64,000 nt of DNA from Adiantum capillus-veneris (taxonomy: Eukaryota; Streptophyta; Polypodiopsida; Polypodiales; Pteridaceae), in assembly GCA_014529385.2 (NCBI GenBank), contig CM043952.1, positions 157,331,057-157,395,056 on the forward strand. Direction: 5' to 3'. Position 1 is the first letter of the stretch. The number at the start of each line of letters is the position of its first letter. Below the pieces are notes generated by a model. The model had not been told where the DNA came from, ran no database searches, and worked only from the letters and a program-made list of their open reading frames with translations. Of the stretch, positions 45,946 through 56,751 are shown piece after piece. Made by a program: the position numbers and the translations under genes.

Positions 45946-46155
45946 TTCCCCCCTTCTAAATTGGCGCACGTCATCGTGTGCTGCTGAAGCAGAGCACGAT
46001 GACATGGTAGAAAGCACGTCCATGGATGTTGAGCTGCAAAACATAAGATAAGTCATAAGTATCAAAGACCAGCAAAGATGGATAAAACATAAAGTGAAAT
46101 GAACAATCATGCAAATTGAATTTTTTCTTCTAAAAGATGGATCAATCATAGCCAA
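45937..46155 (-). pseudogene. 3' end of a retrotransposon ORF
   Basis: The frame ends MSSCSASAAHDDVRQFRRGE, CY and stop, running across the polypurine tract into the LTR. Coding sequence that ends at the polypurine tract is usual for plant LTR elements. Upstream the frame is low in recognisable motifs, so only the tail can be supported. Confidence 0.4.
45946..45957 (-). other. Polypurine tract of the antisense LTR element
   Basis: AGAAGGGGGGAA on the minus strand abuts the LTR start TGTTATTAGG. Confidence 0.75.
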
Positions 46156-47984
46156 AGACTAAACAACATAAAGCAAAAAACAAAACACCTAATACTATTA
46201 CAAATATTAAACCATTTGAACTTTCAGTTTTATTCATGAAACACAAGCAATCAATTATGATCCTAAGCTAATGCAAAGTCATAAACCTACTAGCCTAAAA
46301 ACTATATGACCAAGCTTAATAAAGCATCCAAATCTATCATGTCTACATGTTATAAAAAGCTCGTAATCTACTAGTACATTGTCATAGTTTTTTGAAGATC
46401 ATGGAAGTTTTTTTAAAACATTCCATAGAGAAAAGTAAAGCACAATACAAGGCTACCACCCCAAGGCAAGCCTAGCTACGACTCTCGGGTCCTTGAACCC
46501 TCAAGGAGGCACTCCAAGAATCTACTAGCTTACCAAGGCGACGACGGCTAACCCTTATTAGCCCAGGGCATCGGTTTAGGGCCTTGACCAAGAGAGCCAA
46601 GGTGATTTGCCTCGTCTACGAAGTTCCAATAAGGCGCTAGGTCTAACAAAAACACATAATATATAAATTTCATTTTCATGTGTCTAATAGCATTTGTGCT
46701 AGTCTTTTTGGACACTTTTTTTAATTTTTTTGCATTGTTTATTCTTCCATAATGAGAATGCTTATGGCAAATGGACTAAAGGACTAAAGCCTAATCATAG
46801 CCCTAGGTCATGCTAGAAGTGAGTGGAGTATTAAGTCAATCACTTAGAGTCTAGGACTAATAAGCAATGATCCTATATTCGGCTAAGGTCTAGAGCAATT
46901 ATCTATGATTAGCACACATAAAACGAAATTTCTAATAAGTTTAATATTCACAAAGCAAAGTGTTGAAACTTTAGTATGCATAGCTTTTAAAAATGAAAGG
47001 GTACTTTAATCAAATGATATGGGATGGCTCTAGATAGCCAGATTTTGCAATCAATGCCGACACCCTTTGGATCATTGAGAGCACATATCTTCTCACAACC
47101 CTTCAAAAAAAATCCAATCATTAGTGCTCTTAATCATATTCAACACAAGCAAAAGATAATCAATCATAACCCCAAACTTTAAATGCTCTCTTTTGGCCAT
47201 CAAACAAGCTTAATTTTAGTGCTTTACATTTATTTTTCATTAAATTCAAGCACTAAAATATACCAAAAATATTTTAATGCACACTCTCCACCAAGCATGT
47301 AAGCATGTATGCATCATCAATGTGGCCCTCAAATGAATCCCATAGGCATGTCAAAAGATTTTTACATTAAGTTCATAGAGAGTCTTTCAATAAAGCCAAG
47401 CACTAGATAAGACAAAACATTTGTGCACTCACGTTCATTTATGCATTGAAATGATCACACAATCCTAGCACACAGTAAGAAAATGTTATGGCTCTTAAAA
47501 AGAAAAATTTTGTGTTACGATTCAATTTTTTATCCTTAATAGGCATTTGGATCCTCAGCCTGCTCCACCAATTATCCCTTGCCATTAGCTCTTAATATCC
47601 AAACTTTATGATACACTACATTGCCATTAGCTCTTAATATCCAAACTTTATGATACACTACAATGCCCCTTTTGATCAACAATCAACTACTATCTATCCA
47701 TCAAGATCAATAAATGGTGCACTAACGTTTTCTAGTATTCAAAGCAAGCACTAAAAACATCATACTCAATTATCTCAAAAATTTTACAAAATTTTTGTCA
47801 ATGAACCAATGGAAAAATAAGTTCTTGAATCATTATATCAAACCTTGACAAAATTTTGTGGCCCTCAATGCCAACATGTGATCGTAACAGTCAAATGTCC
47901 CATGAAGGGAGTGGGGTGATAGGTGTGGGAACCCCCTCTCAAATAAAAATTTCTTTTTTTTTATATTCAACATATATATATGTG

Positions 47985-47988
<4 letters not shown>

Positions 47989-48032
<44 letters not shown>
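47989..48032. repeat. (TA)n microsatellite
   Basis: About 22 TA units, flanked by TGTATG-type degenerate repeats on both sides. Confidence 0.95.
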
Positions 48033-48045
<13 letters not shown>

Positions 48046-49033
48046 GTATATATTTGTTGGACCACAAAGTTGATGAGGAGGAGTCGAGAGGGGCTCAGGG
48101 GATACCAAGGCCATCAACCAGCAAGCAATAGTGGGTGTGTGCATGTGGGGGCTTTATTTGCTTGCGTGCATTCATGAATCTGGTGGGATAGCCGGATTGT
48201 GGGTGGAGTCCAAGGGAGTTGTGGGTAGTATAACACAAATCATGTCGACTCGGGCATGTGTGTGTGTGTGTGTGTGGGGAGGGGGGGGGAGGTCACTGAA
48301 AGGTGCGCATTGTTGTGTGGTGATGGGCTCATTGGTAGCCAATGAGATGGGGAAGGAAGCGGATTAGGCGGAGTACACGTGTGTGTGGCAGGCTTGTGTA
48401 GAGCCAAAGGAGACAAAGGTGGACCAACAGATTATTGAAATCAGTGGGGTGCAAGAATGGCGGGTGTGTGTGTGCTCGTTCCTGGCATGTGTTCATTCAC
48501 CTGCAGTTTGGGGAGACAAAAAGTGGGTATGAATGTGTGTGAGCAGCCAAGCGAGCCAGTCTGGTTGAAATTGGGATCAAATTGCTTAGAGCTGGGTCCC
48601 ACCATGGGCTAGTGGGACTCCCAAATATATAGGGGAGTTTGAACGCTACCCCTACTAGTCCTTGGTCGCACCCAACGCCAAATCTGAGATTTAAAGCTTA
48701 ACAAATTTGACCACACGATAGGAAACGACACCAACTGAAAGGTGCTGTAAAATTTTCTCGCCCTGCTTCTCTATTAATCTAAACACAAATAAAATAGCAA
48801 CAACAGTCAACTGCATGCATTAGTAAATATTTACTTCTCATCACGTTCGCTTGCCCCCTTGCAATGCCTTTATTTGCTCAAGCACGCCCACATACACAAC
48901 ACACATTAACACACACAAAGGATACGACTTGAGCAGTTCTTGAACCTTAACCAAATGCTTGTATTTGTGCCTAGTAATAAGGAAGAAAAAATCTTGGAAT
49001 AAAAAAATTTGAACTTTCAAAACCCCTGCATGA

Positions 49034-49100
49034 GAGAGTAGGGGACTTGAACCCCTTACCGACTCGGTTTGCACCAGAGTGAATACGCCATGCTCTCTTT
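49034..49100 (-). other. tRNA-like sequence, possible SINE head
   Basis: On the minus strand AGGGGTTCAAGTCCCCT forms a perfect T-arm (5-bp stem, 7-base loop) and contains a B-box match, GGTTCAAGTCC. The ends AGAGAG and CTCTCT could pair as an acceptor stem. The part between is only about 35 bases, too short for a normal D arm plus anticodon arm, so it is not a functional tRNA. A tRNA-derived SINE is the likely alternative. Confidence 0.35.
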
Positions 49101-49328
49101 GGGGAAAGGTCAGTCGGGTATCTAGTCCACTTTGCATTGACACCAGTAGCCCACCTAACCCCCCCCGATCCAGAAGTGTCGTTTTTTGTAGGTCTAGGAG
49201 GCATGGATCTTAGATAGAAATTGAGAGCAACAATTCCATCACTAAATTCTCTAATGTGTGCCTTGCTTCAGGAGTGGGAGTATTTGCACGGACTAACATC
49301 TAGTACACAATCAATTGAGGAGGAGGAA

Positions 49329-50528
49329 ATGGAGTTTGAGGAATACATTTCCCCATATCTGCCTCTCCTTTAGGCAACAGGTTCCACGCAATGCACCCCT
49401 AGGTATCAAGGATCATTCAATGATGCGCTTGGTCGATGGTATATAAAGCCACGCTTGTCAATTGACTCGTGGAACCATTTTGTGTTCTATGCTCGTGTAG
49501 ATGAAGAGTGGTGGAGAGAGATTTTCAAGTTGCCCGTCAACCTCTTCACAAGCTTGACTGACCTCATTCGCGAAGATGTGCAACAGGGAGATATACCCGC
49601 CAGATTTCGTAACTTGCCAGGCAGGGTATTCACTGTGGAGAAGAAGGTGGCAATTTCTGTGATGGTACTTGCCTCTGGAAACACGCATTACCACGTGGCA
49701 AATTCTTTTGGTTGTGGAAGGTCGACTGTCACCACCTTTGTCCATGAGTTTGTGCGCTCCCTAGTCCACAGGGGTGGACATCTTATCAAATGGCCAACTA
49801 CAGAGTCTGAGATGCGAGACATAAAGGATGGGTTTCGAGCTCAGAGGGGAATGCTCAATTGTTGTGGAGCCATAGATTGCACTCACATCAATATAGATTT
49901 GCCTAGGAATGAGCAAAGTGAACCTTGGTGCGACCGCTACGGAAACTACAACATGATTCTACAGGGAATAGTGGACTCCAACATGCGCTTCTTGGATGTG
50001 AATGTAGAGGGTTTTGCACAACTCAGGGATGTATAGGCTTTGCCAAGGAGGAGACCTCTTGAAGGGCACATCGTTCGATTTTCAGGAAATGTTGATCCCG
50101 GAATATATTGTTGGTGATGGAGGATATGTGTTGTTGCCATGGCTCATGATACCCTTCCAACGCCAAGAGTTGGTCAACCACAACGTCATCGCAACTACAA
50201 TTTCATGCAATCTTCAACCCGTATAGTCGTTGAGCGTGCCTTTTCACGGCTGAAGTGTACATGGCAGATTTTGAAGGGAAGCATTAGATCGCCTGACATA
50301 CAAAAGCTACCAAATGTTATTTTGGCTTGTTGTATTCTTCACAATATGTTAGTGTCCCTCATTGATGACCCCATAGACCTTCAGGAGCACGAGATAGATT
50401 TGAATGACCCTTTGGTCGATAATCCACATGCTCTTGATGGGGTTATAGAAGGTGAGAACAGTCTTGAGGCTATCAGTATTAGAGATGACCTGCTTGAATA
50501 TTTGGACATGCAAGGAATGAATAACTGA
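49329..50528 (+). pseudogene. PIF/Harbinger transposase (HARBI1-like DDE nuclease)
   Basis: From ATG 49329 the frame runs MEFEEYISPYLPLL, a TAG at 49371 (CAG to TAG would explain it), then through FGCGRSTVTTFVHEFVRSL and GAIDCTHINIDLP (first Asp). The middle, with IVGDGGYVLLPWLMIPF (second Asp region), is shifted to another frame between about 50020 and 50150. VVERAFSRLKCTWQIL (Glu) and ILACCILHNML complete the typical HARBI1 pattern. It would cut and paste the element. Frameshifts and the stop make it inactive. The convergent Myb-like gene at 50672 is its usual partner. Confidence 0.85.
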
Positions 50529-50671
50529 GTTTTTTTTTGGGGGCAAGTTCGAGCAATGTTTACGACAACCAAGACATGGAAATAAATTTTTCCAATAACC
50601 GTTCTCTAATCTACCAGCACCTAACAATCTATTCTCAGTTACCAAAGCACAACTGATTGAATGCATACCTG

Positions 50672-52093
50672 TTAAAGTTTGTCTGCCATCTTCCCGAGGG
50701 CGGATGCCATGCCGTGTACTGCATTTGCGAAGAGTAGGCTGATCTCCACTTTTTGTCGTTCAATAGCGACGAGCTCCTCATGCTGTGAATGTTGTGCATC
50801 CATCGTGACCTCATGTCTTTGCTTCTTCCCTTCCTCCGCAATCTCCCAACCACGCATGAGGTCCTTCGTAGCCTCCGCGAGGCCGACATCGAAGGTGTGT
50901 GTCCTTTTCTTGGTCTTTTTCTCCACACCACCATTTGTTGGCGTCTTGTCAAATGATGTAGCGTCCGTTGTTGGATCGACCACATTAGGGTTGCTGGTGG
51001 AGCTACGACATGGCGTTCCTATTTCAATGCGTTCGCATTGCATGAGTGTTCAGAGCTGGAGTAAGTGCTCAAACAATGTTAATCTTACAGCATAACACAC
51101 TTACCATTGCTAGTGTCCACAACAGTAGCAGAAGGGTTGACTGCGTTGTCCATACCAAAAAGTCGATCCATCAGTTCATACAACTCTGCAGGAAAGTTGC
51201 AATGGGAAAATTTTCCTTCGGTAACTCGTTCTGCAGGGGTCATTGTCCAATAGGAGTCTTTCCCAAAAGGGGTGTTCCTCTCCCAGACAACTGATTTCTC
51301 GATAAGATGCATTTAGACGCTTATAATTTTCATAGGCTTGTTGCCAATCGACCACCAGACCTCGTGATGAGCACAATGCCACAATATCAATCCATTGCTC
51401 CTTAGTGGTTTTAATCTTCTGATACAAGTCTGCTGAGCAGCGTTTGTCATCATATTGCTTTTTGAACTCCAAGAGAACCACCTGGGCACGTAGATCCCAA
51501 TGAAATCTACCGCTAGGAGCCTTTTTGGGCTTGGATGTTGCTTTGTCTTTTGTCTTTTGTCCACACTTGCAACCTTTCTTGAAGGGAGCATTGGATGTAG
51601 GCTCCACCGAGACAGCAGGAAAGGACCCTTCAGTAGGCACATACACTTCATCGGGCAATTGTGTGGGGGGCACAAAATCATCGACAAGCGTATCCCCAAT
51701 GCTCTGGGCGTGACTTCGTGTGGCCTGCAAGTGCTGATGAAGGTCCGCAAAGGAATGTGAATGACTAATATTCTCCCTAAAATGGGAGGGCAATAGAGAG
51801 GTGTGGGATGTCACCGACGGGATTCCATTCAATGACGTAGTCGCTCGTCCCCGCGGATGAGAAAATGCGCTCACTTGACTCGAAGGAGACAAACCTCCCA
51901 ACAATCCCTCTTCCTATGGTTGGGACATTAGATTAAGATCTATAGGAAAAATACGTTGCATAACTCGGTTGGACATATTAGCTCATTGCACCATGAGTTG
52001 GTTGTTCGGATCCTGGAATGCACCACCGTTCGCCTTATGCGAAGGTGGTGTCCCAAAGCTGGGTTGAAATGAAAAAGGGTTCTGAAATGACAT
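50672..52093 (-). pseudogene. Myb/SANT-like (trihelix) protein, Harbinger ORF2
   Basis: From ATG 52093 (MSFQNPFSFQPSFGTPP) the frame meets TGA near 51981 and TAG near 51915, then stays open to about 51310. The DNA-binding part has RFHWDLRAQVVLLEFKKQYD and KTTKEQWIDIVALCSSRGL. A frameshift near 51300 leads to FPAELYELMDRLFGMDNAVN. An intron follows (donor GTAAGTGTG near 51102, next exon from about 51043) and the last exon (to 50672) is helical and Glu/Gln-rich, ending GMASALGKMADKL. In PIF/Harbinger elements this protein binds DNA and helps bring the transposase to the element ends. Confidence 0.75.
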
Positions 52094-52548
52094 GCTGTAC
52101 TTAAAAGAGAAGCAAGCGGATAACATGGTCTTGTCACTTGGATGAATAGGGAGCACAAAACAATGCTTTGTAGCCATTTTACATCGGAGAGTTAATGCAT
52201 TCATTATGGTTAGGACGAGTGAACAAGCAGACAAGTAAATCAGCAGGCTGCAAGAAGACAAACAAAGCCAGCAACAATGACAAATGCAGCAACTACTGAC
52301 ATAGTGCATCAATCTAAAAATATAGTGTATAGAGATCAAGTCTCTGCATGGCTCATTACTGACAATTTTGATCTAGTCATTGTGGCCAGTTTGCTAATGA
52401 ATAAATATCTTTGATCTGTAAGTATATACGAATAATTACTAATTAGTTAAGATTGAGACAAATCTGCCATTTTCAATCAGTCAGTATAACTCTTTTCTAA
52501 CCAACTTTAATCCAGTGAAGTACACTCATGAATTCTGAATATTTATGG
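52094..52548. other. Non-coding stretch between Harbinger ORF2 and the LTR element
   Basis: This should include the Myb-like gene promoter and the right end of the Harbinger element. I could not identify a terminal inverted repeat or TTA/TAA duplication by eye. Confidence 0.4.
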
Positions 52549-53673
52549 TGAGGCAAGCTTTTCCATGCATGGGAACCCCCCATATTTTTTTTCTCTTTTA
52601 CCAAAAATATTTCCTATTATATAAGTTACTTTTGATTTTTTCTTTCCTTTTTCACAAACGTTTTAGTCTTTATTAAATAAATAAGACTTATGCTAATCAA
52701 TCACAATGTAGCATAAATAAGTAAGTTTTCTTTGTTGATCTCTCTTTTGACCTTAAATATTAAATATATATACTCTAAATTACATTATATATTTTAGTAT
52801 TTTCTAATATATTTTTCATATATGTATATTATTCCACCCTACCAAATATTTTATTCACTAGTTTTTATTTTCAAACCTCAACCCCACTTTCAAATTTCAA
52901 TCATACCTCCATCTAGATGATTGCCAATCTTTTCAAAACTCTAGGTCATGTTTTCATACACATGAAAGATCTTACACTTGAAGGCAAGAGAGAAGTCCAC
53001 TCAAAGGGGACCACCAAAAGACCTTTGCAGCCACAAATAATACATTATTTGGCTGAATTTTTTAAGTAGAGAAGAACCCCGAATCTGAACGAGCGTTCAA
53101 CATAAAAGATGTAGCTCGTGATCTCAACTTTTAGCTCAATTTTTTTCAAAATTTTTGGAGTTATGAACACGGAGCTATGATTTTTGTGGTGGACCCCAGT
53201 TTTCTTGTGTAATGGTGACACAGGCCATCCCCAATTTTCTTCCCTCTAGAATGGCTATGGTTCTACAAGTCTTCAAGCATGATTACAAGAGACAAGGCTC
53301 TTTTAATGAGGTCTTGGCAAGTCTAGAGTGATTCTATCGCCATTTTTGGAGGATCCATCCTCATCAACAACTATCCACCTTCGACAACCTCTCTTGTAAA
53401 TTTCTTACCTCTCTCTTTTCTCCCTAATAAGCTTATGTCTAGCCAAAGCTAGACTATTGTAAATATTTCCTATCCTCTACATCCTACCCACATTCTCTCT
53501 TCTTCTCTCTCTATTGACTCTGGTATTTTAAATAATGAGGAGACAAGATGGGAGCCACAGTCACATGCACCCCATTTTCCTAGTCACCAGAGTGGGACAC
53601 TCACCTCAATTAGAAATATTGCTGAATCCTTCCCTCCTTCCCTATATAAGGAGGCCATGAGATCTCACTTGGG

Positions 53674-53725
<52 letters not shown>

Positions 53726-54520
53726 TCCATACACACCCTTGTGCTACATGCTTGTAGAATGAACCCTAATCACATAATCACAACACCATCACCATCACCA
53801 TCACCATGCACAAAAGATGAGCACCACACCTCCACATCACTTGTAATTAAGGATTGAAGGCACAATTTCAAGAAGAAGAAGGGTGGACACACTCATGATA
53901 TTCCTTGCCATCAACTCCCATCTCTCCATTATGCCTCCTATGATCTTGTTCCCTTCTCATCTTCTTGCCATACACTACCTATTGTATTCATCTTCTGCAA
54001 GCAATCAACACACTCCATCTTGGTGCCATACCTTGTGTCGCTTTGGATACATTTCATTATGAGTATGGTATATGGTTGTTCCTTGCCTTTTTTTTTTGCT
54101 TATGTAAAGGTGTGCAGATTCGCCACCATACACACACACACACTCTCTCTCTCTCCCTCTCATATTCCTATCATCTTGCTACTTGCATCAAGAGGTGTGC
54201 GGGTTCACCACCTCTTGTATGAGAAGTGAGCATATTCGCAAGTTTCCCCTACCTCATTATCTTCCTTACTACATGCACGAGTAGCGAGTCATTCTCACTC
54301 ACTCACCACTCCTCTCACCTTATTCTCTGACCACCCCATTCCACATTTGGGCGTGGATCTTGAAATTGTTTTCCATGGCATGTTTCATTGTGTATATGTA
54401 TGCGTCCTAGCAGCATATCTTGCTAGGTGGTGCCCCTATTGCGTATTCCCCATGATGAGGCCATTGTGCATAGTCTTGGTGTAGAGGCCACCAAGTCTAT
54501 TTTTTCACTTCCGTCTCTCA
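52549..54520 (+). repeat. 5' LTR (1972 bp)
   Basis: TG...CA termini. It contains a TATATAAG box at 53643-53650 and an (AC)n run at 53677-53722. Downstream CTAGGTGGTGCCCC is shared with the older LTR at 8451. A second AC/CT run lies at 54127-54160. Confidence 0.9.
53643..53650 (+). promoter_or_regulatory. LTR TATA box, 27 bp before an AC microsatellite
   Basis: TATATAAG lies in CCCTATATAAGGAGGCC. The (AC)n run begins 27 bp after it, so the microsatellite lies at or next to the expected transcription start. The 3' LTR copy is at 59792-59799. Confidence 0.65.
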
Positions 54521-54541
54521 TTTGGTGCCCCCACTGAGGAG
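54521..54541 (+). other. Primer-binding site
   Basis: TTTGGTGCCCCCACTGAGGA begins directly after the LTR CA, identical in its core to the site at 10222. Confidence 0.75.
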
Positions 54542-54589
54542 GGCTCTTGAAACCTTCAGTTTACAAGGCTGACATGTTTACTTCTCTTC

Positions 54590-55596
54590 ATGGACGAGTG
54601 GCTTCTTGAATTCTCTAATTGGACCACTGAAGAGGAGGAGATTCAAGAAGGTTTGACTCAGGTCATCAAGACACTTTTGCCAGGGTGTTGTATTGTTAGC
54701 ATAGAAGAAGTGGTAAGATCCTCTTTCCCTACTCAAATTGTTTATATTTCTCATCATCCTCGCAAGCGTCAAGCAAAGGTACAATCTGCATCATGCTCAC
54801 ATTGTAGCCAAAAACCGCACCTTCGACATGAGTGCAACCCAAAGTAAAGAAAAGGCCATCATTTTCTCCCTCAACATTCACACAGGCGTTCTCACATCAG
54901 TAGGCTTTCAAGCAGCACCAAGCTTCTCTACATCTACGTCCACATCTTTGCCACCTATTCCACCTACGCCCACAACAAGCCTTCACAACTTGAGGAAGTT
55001 ACTACGAACACGTGGTCCCTCCCTCTCCCTAGCATTAAAAGATTTAAGGGTTTTCCAGCGCCGACAATCATCCCGTCTCCAAAACAAAAGGGTAAATCCT
55101 CCAAAGTCTTTCTATACCTCACTCTCATCTCATGAGCAAGGAACTAGAAACAACAGCATGGATTCTACGTCGTCTACCGAGTGAAGTGGCGGAGCTTGTC
55201 ATCGACAAGGTCTTTGACACTGGTTTTGCTTGGCGGAAAAACAAGACCCTCCACCTTCAAGGGGTGTTTCTTGTGAATCAAGGCTATGATGATGACTTTA
55301 CAGCTTGCTATGTATCCATCCAACTTGGATTAATACAAGTGGTAAGACTCACCACCTACCTCATCACACCTGTGTATACACTAGATGGCACTCTATCTTG
55401 CAGGAAAGTGAAGTTGCTCAAAGAGAGAGAGTTCAAGCTTTTCCAAGAGCTTGCTAGAGGGACAGTCCTAGAGCTAGAAGATGAAGACAACCTTGTCCTG
55501 TGGTACTATAAATTTGATCTCGACTACCAAGAGCTCTACACCTCCGACTATAACCTTCCACCACAAAGGAGAGAGCCTTTTCGAATTATCATGTGA
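54590..55596 (+). pseudogene. Pre-gag ORFs with a CCHC knuckle
   Basis: Three overlapping frames fill the space between PBS and gag: 54590-54847 (MDEWLLEFSNWTTEEEEIQE, ending CSHCSQKPHLRHEC, a C-x2-C-x4-H-x4-C knuckle), 54738-55184 (Ser/Pro/Thr-rich, then basic) and 55132-55596 (MSKELETTAWILRRLPSEVA, LVLWYYKFDLDYQELY). They probably represent one frameshifted or intron-containing gene. No family is recognised. A zinc knuckle ahead of gag is unusual. Confidence 0.5.
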
Positions 55597-55914
55597 TGGA
55601 CCCAGCACATCAACCTTTTACAAGGAACCAAACTTATGCACCACAACAAATTCAATCAATCAAAGTAATCTTGGACCGCAAGATGTTTTATCAGCAGATC
55701 ATTACAACCATGTTTGGTAGAGAATGATTGCAAGAGATAAACACCTCTTCTCTACCCTTTATCCTCCCTATGATTAATCATGAAGTGTCTTTTGATGTAG
55801 TTATTTTCATCCTTGTATAGTATGTTTTCCATCCACCGAGCACCCATGTATTGAATCTCTATAAAATAAAAAATAAAAAAAAATCTAAGTCGAGTTAATT
55901 TTCTCACTCTCACA

Positions 55915-56751
55915 ATGGCAAGTGTAGCATTTCCAACCTTTACTGGTAAGGTGGGTGAGGATGCTGCAGACTTTCTAGACAACTTGGAAATAGCATGTGT
56001 CATCTCTGCGAGAGATGATGATGCTTCGCGCTTGCGCATCTTCCCACTTCTAATGAAGGTGGAGGCAAGATCATGGTACAATGCCTTGGCACAAGCAACC
56101 AAGGAACGGTGGGACTTATTAAGAGCAGCCTTTGTCAAGCGTTTTGGAGAGGGCACAACATCAGAGAAGCTATGGCAATTGTTGACAGAGGTGAAGCAGG
56201 GTAGTATGCTAGAATACGCATCATACGAGTCAAAGTTTGTAGATTTATGGGGGCGATGGGTTGCATCGCTAAGAGAAAATGAGGGGGCACATGATTTCTT
56301 AAAAAAGGACCGGTTTGTGGCTGGGTTATGGCCAACTCTTAAAGAGAAGGTGAAGGGAAGGTTTCCTGCTACGTATGAGCTAGCAGTTGAAGTGGCCCGC
56401 CTTAAAGACAAGAATTTGCGCCTACAAGCCAGGAATATCGATGAAGAGGAAGCCGTTAGGACCCGACCACCTCTAGTACCACCTACAACAGCCGCCCAGA
56501 GGATTCAACCACAAGAACCAATTGAATATCACCAAGACCTGCTCAATCGAATCACCAATCAACTTGAGAATCTCTCATTCCATTTGATACAACAAGGGCA
56601 TGCACACAATCGCAACCAAGAGCAAGGGAGAGGACAACGAAGGCAAAACCAAGAATACCACTGCTACAATTGTGGGGAGGATGGTCATGGCATGTACTAC
56701 TGTCCACACCCAAGGAGGCAGAATTTCAACAGAGGAGCTAGGCAAAACTAG
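55915..56751 (+). CDS. Gag with CCHC zinc knuckle
   Basis: This 278-aa frame starts MASVAFPTFTGKVGEDAADF. Residues 1-170 match the retrotransposon gag fold (VEARSWYNALAQATKERW, FVKRFGEGTTSEKLWQLL, FLKKDRFVAGLWPTLK). The knuckle CYNCGEDGHGMYYC lies at about residues 251-264, followed by a basic tail. Homologous to the gag at 25333. The stop TAG (56749-56751) lies in the same frame as the protease ORF that follows. Confidence 0.9.
   Translation: MASVAFPTFTGKVGEDAADFLDNLEIACVISARDDDASRLRIFPLLMKVEARSWYNALAQATKERWDLLRAAFVKRFGEGTTSEKLWQLLTEVKQGSMLEYASYESKFVDLWGRWVASLRENEGAHDFLKKDRFVAGLWPTLKEKVKGRFPATYELAVEVARLKDKNLRLQARNIDEEEAVRTRPPLVPPTTAAQRIQPQEPIEYHQDLLNRITNQLENLSFHLIQQGHAHNRNQEQGRGQRRQNQEYHCYNCGEDGHGMYYCPHPRRQNFNRGARQN

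Larger units (their letters stand above)
46156..49290. other. Non-coding, probably decayed retrotransposon body and unknown DNA
   Basis: No domain could be recognised in any frame. Contents seen: a GC-richer patch at 46440-46650; a 42-bp tandem duplication at 47579-47662 (TTGCCATTAGCTCTTAATAT and on); (TA)n at 47989-48032; a GT run at 48259-48276 followed by G-rich DNA; and a tRNA-like B box near 49040. Confidence 0.5.

Noticed and set aside
49034-49100. Functional tRNA gene
   Set aside because: Only the T-arm is sound; the D and anticodon arms do not fit in the space.
50679-51760. Plus-strand ORFs of 82-138 aa
   Set aside because: They are shadows of the minus-strand Myb-like gene, which has the trihelix motifs and a usable intron.
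53965-54229. ORFs in the 5' LTR (69 and 85 aa), also present at 60153
   Set aside because: They are LTR sequence; copies in the 3' LTR show the same frames, and no protein motif is present.
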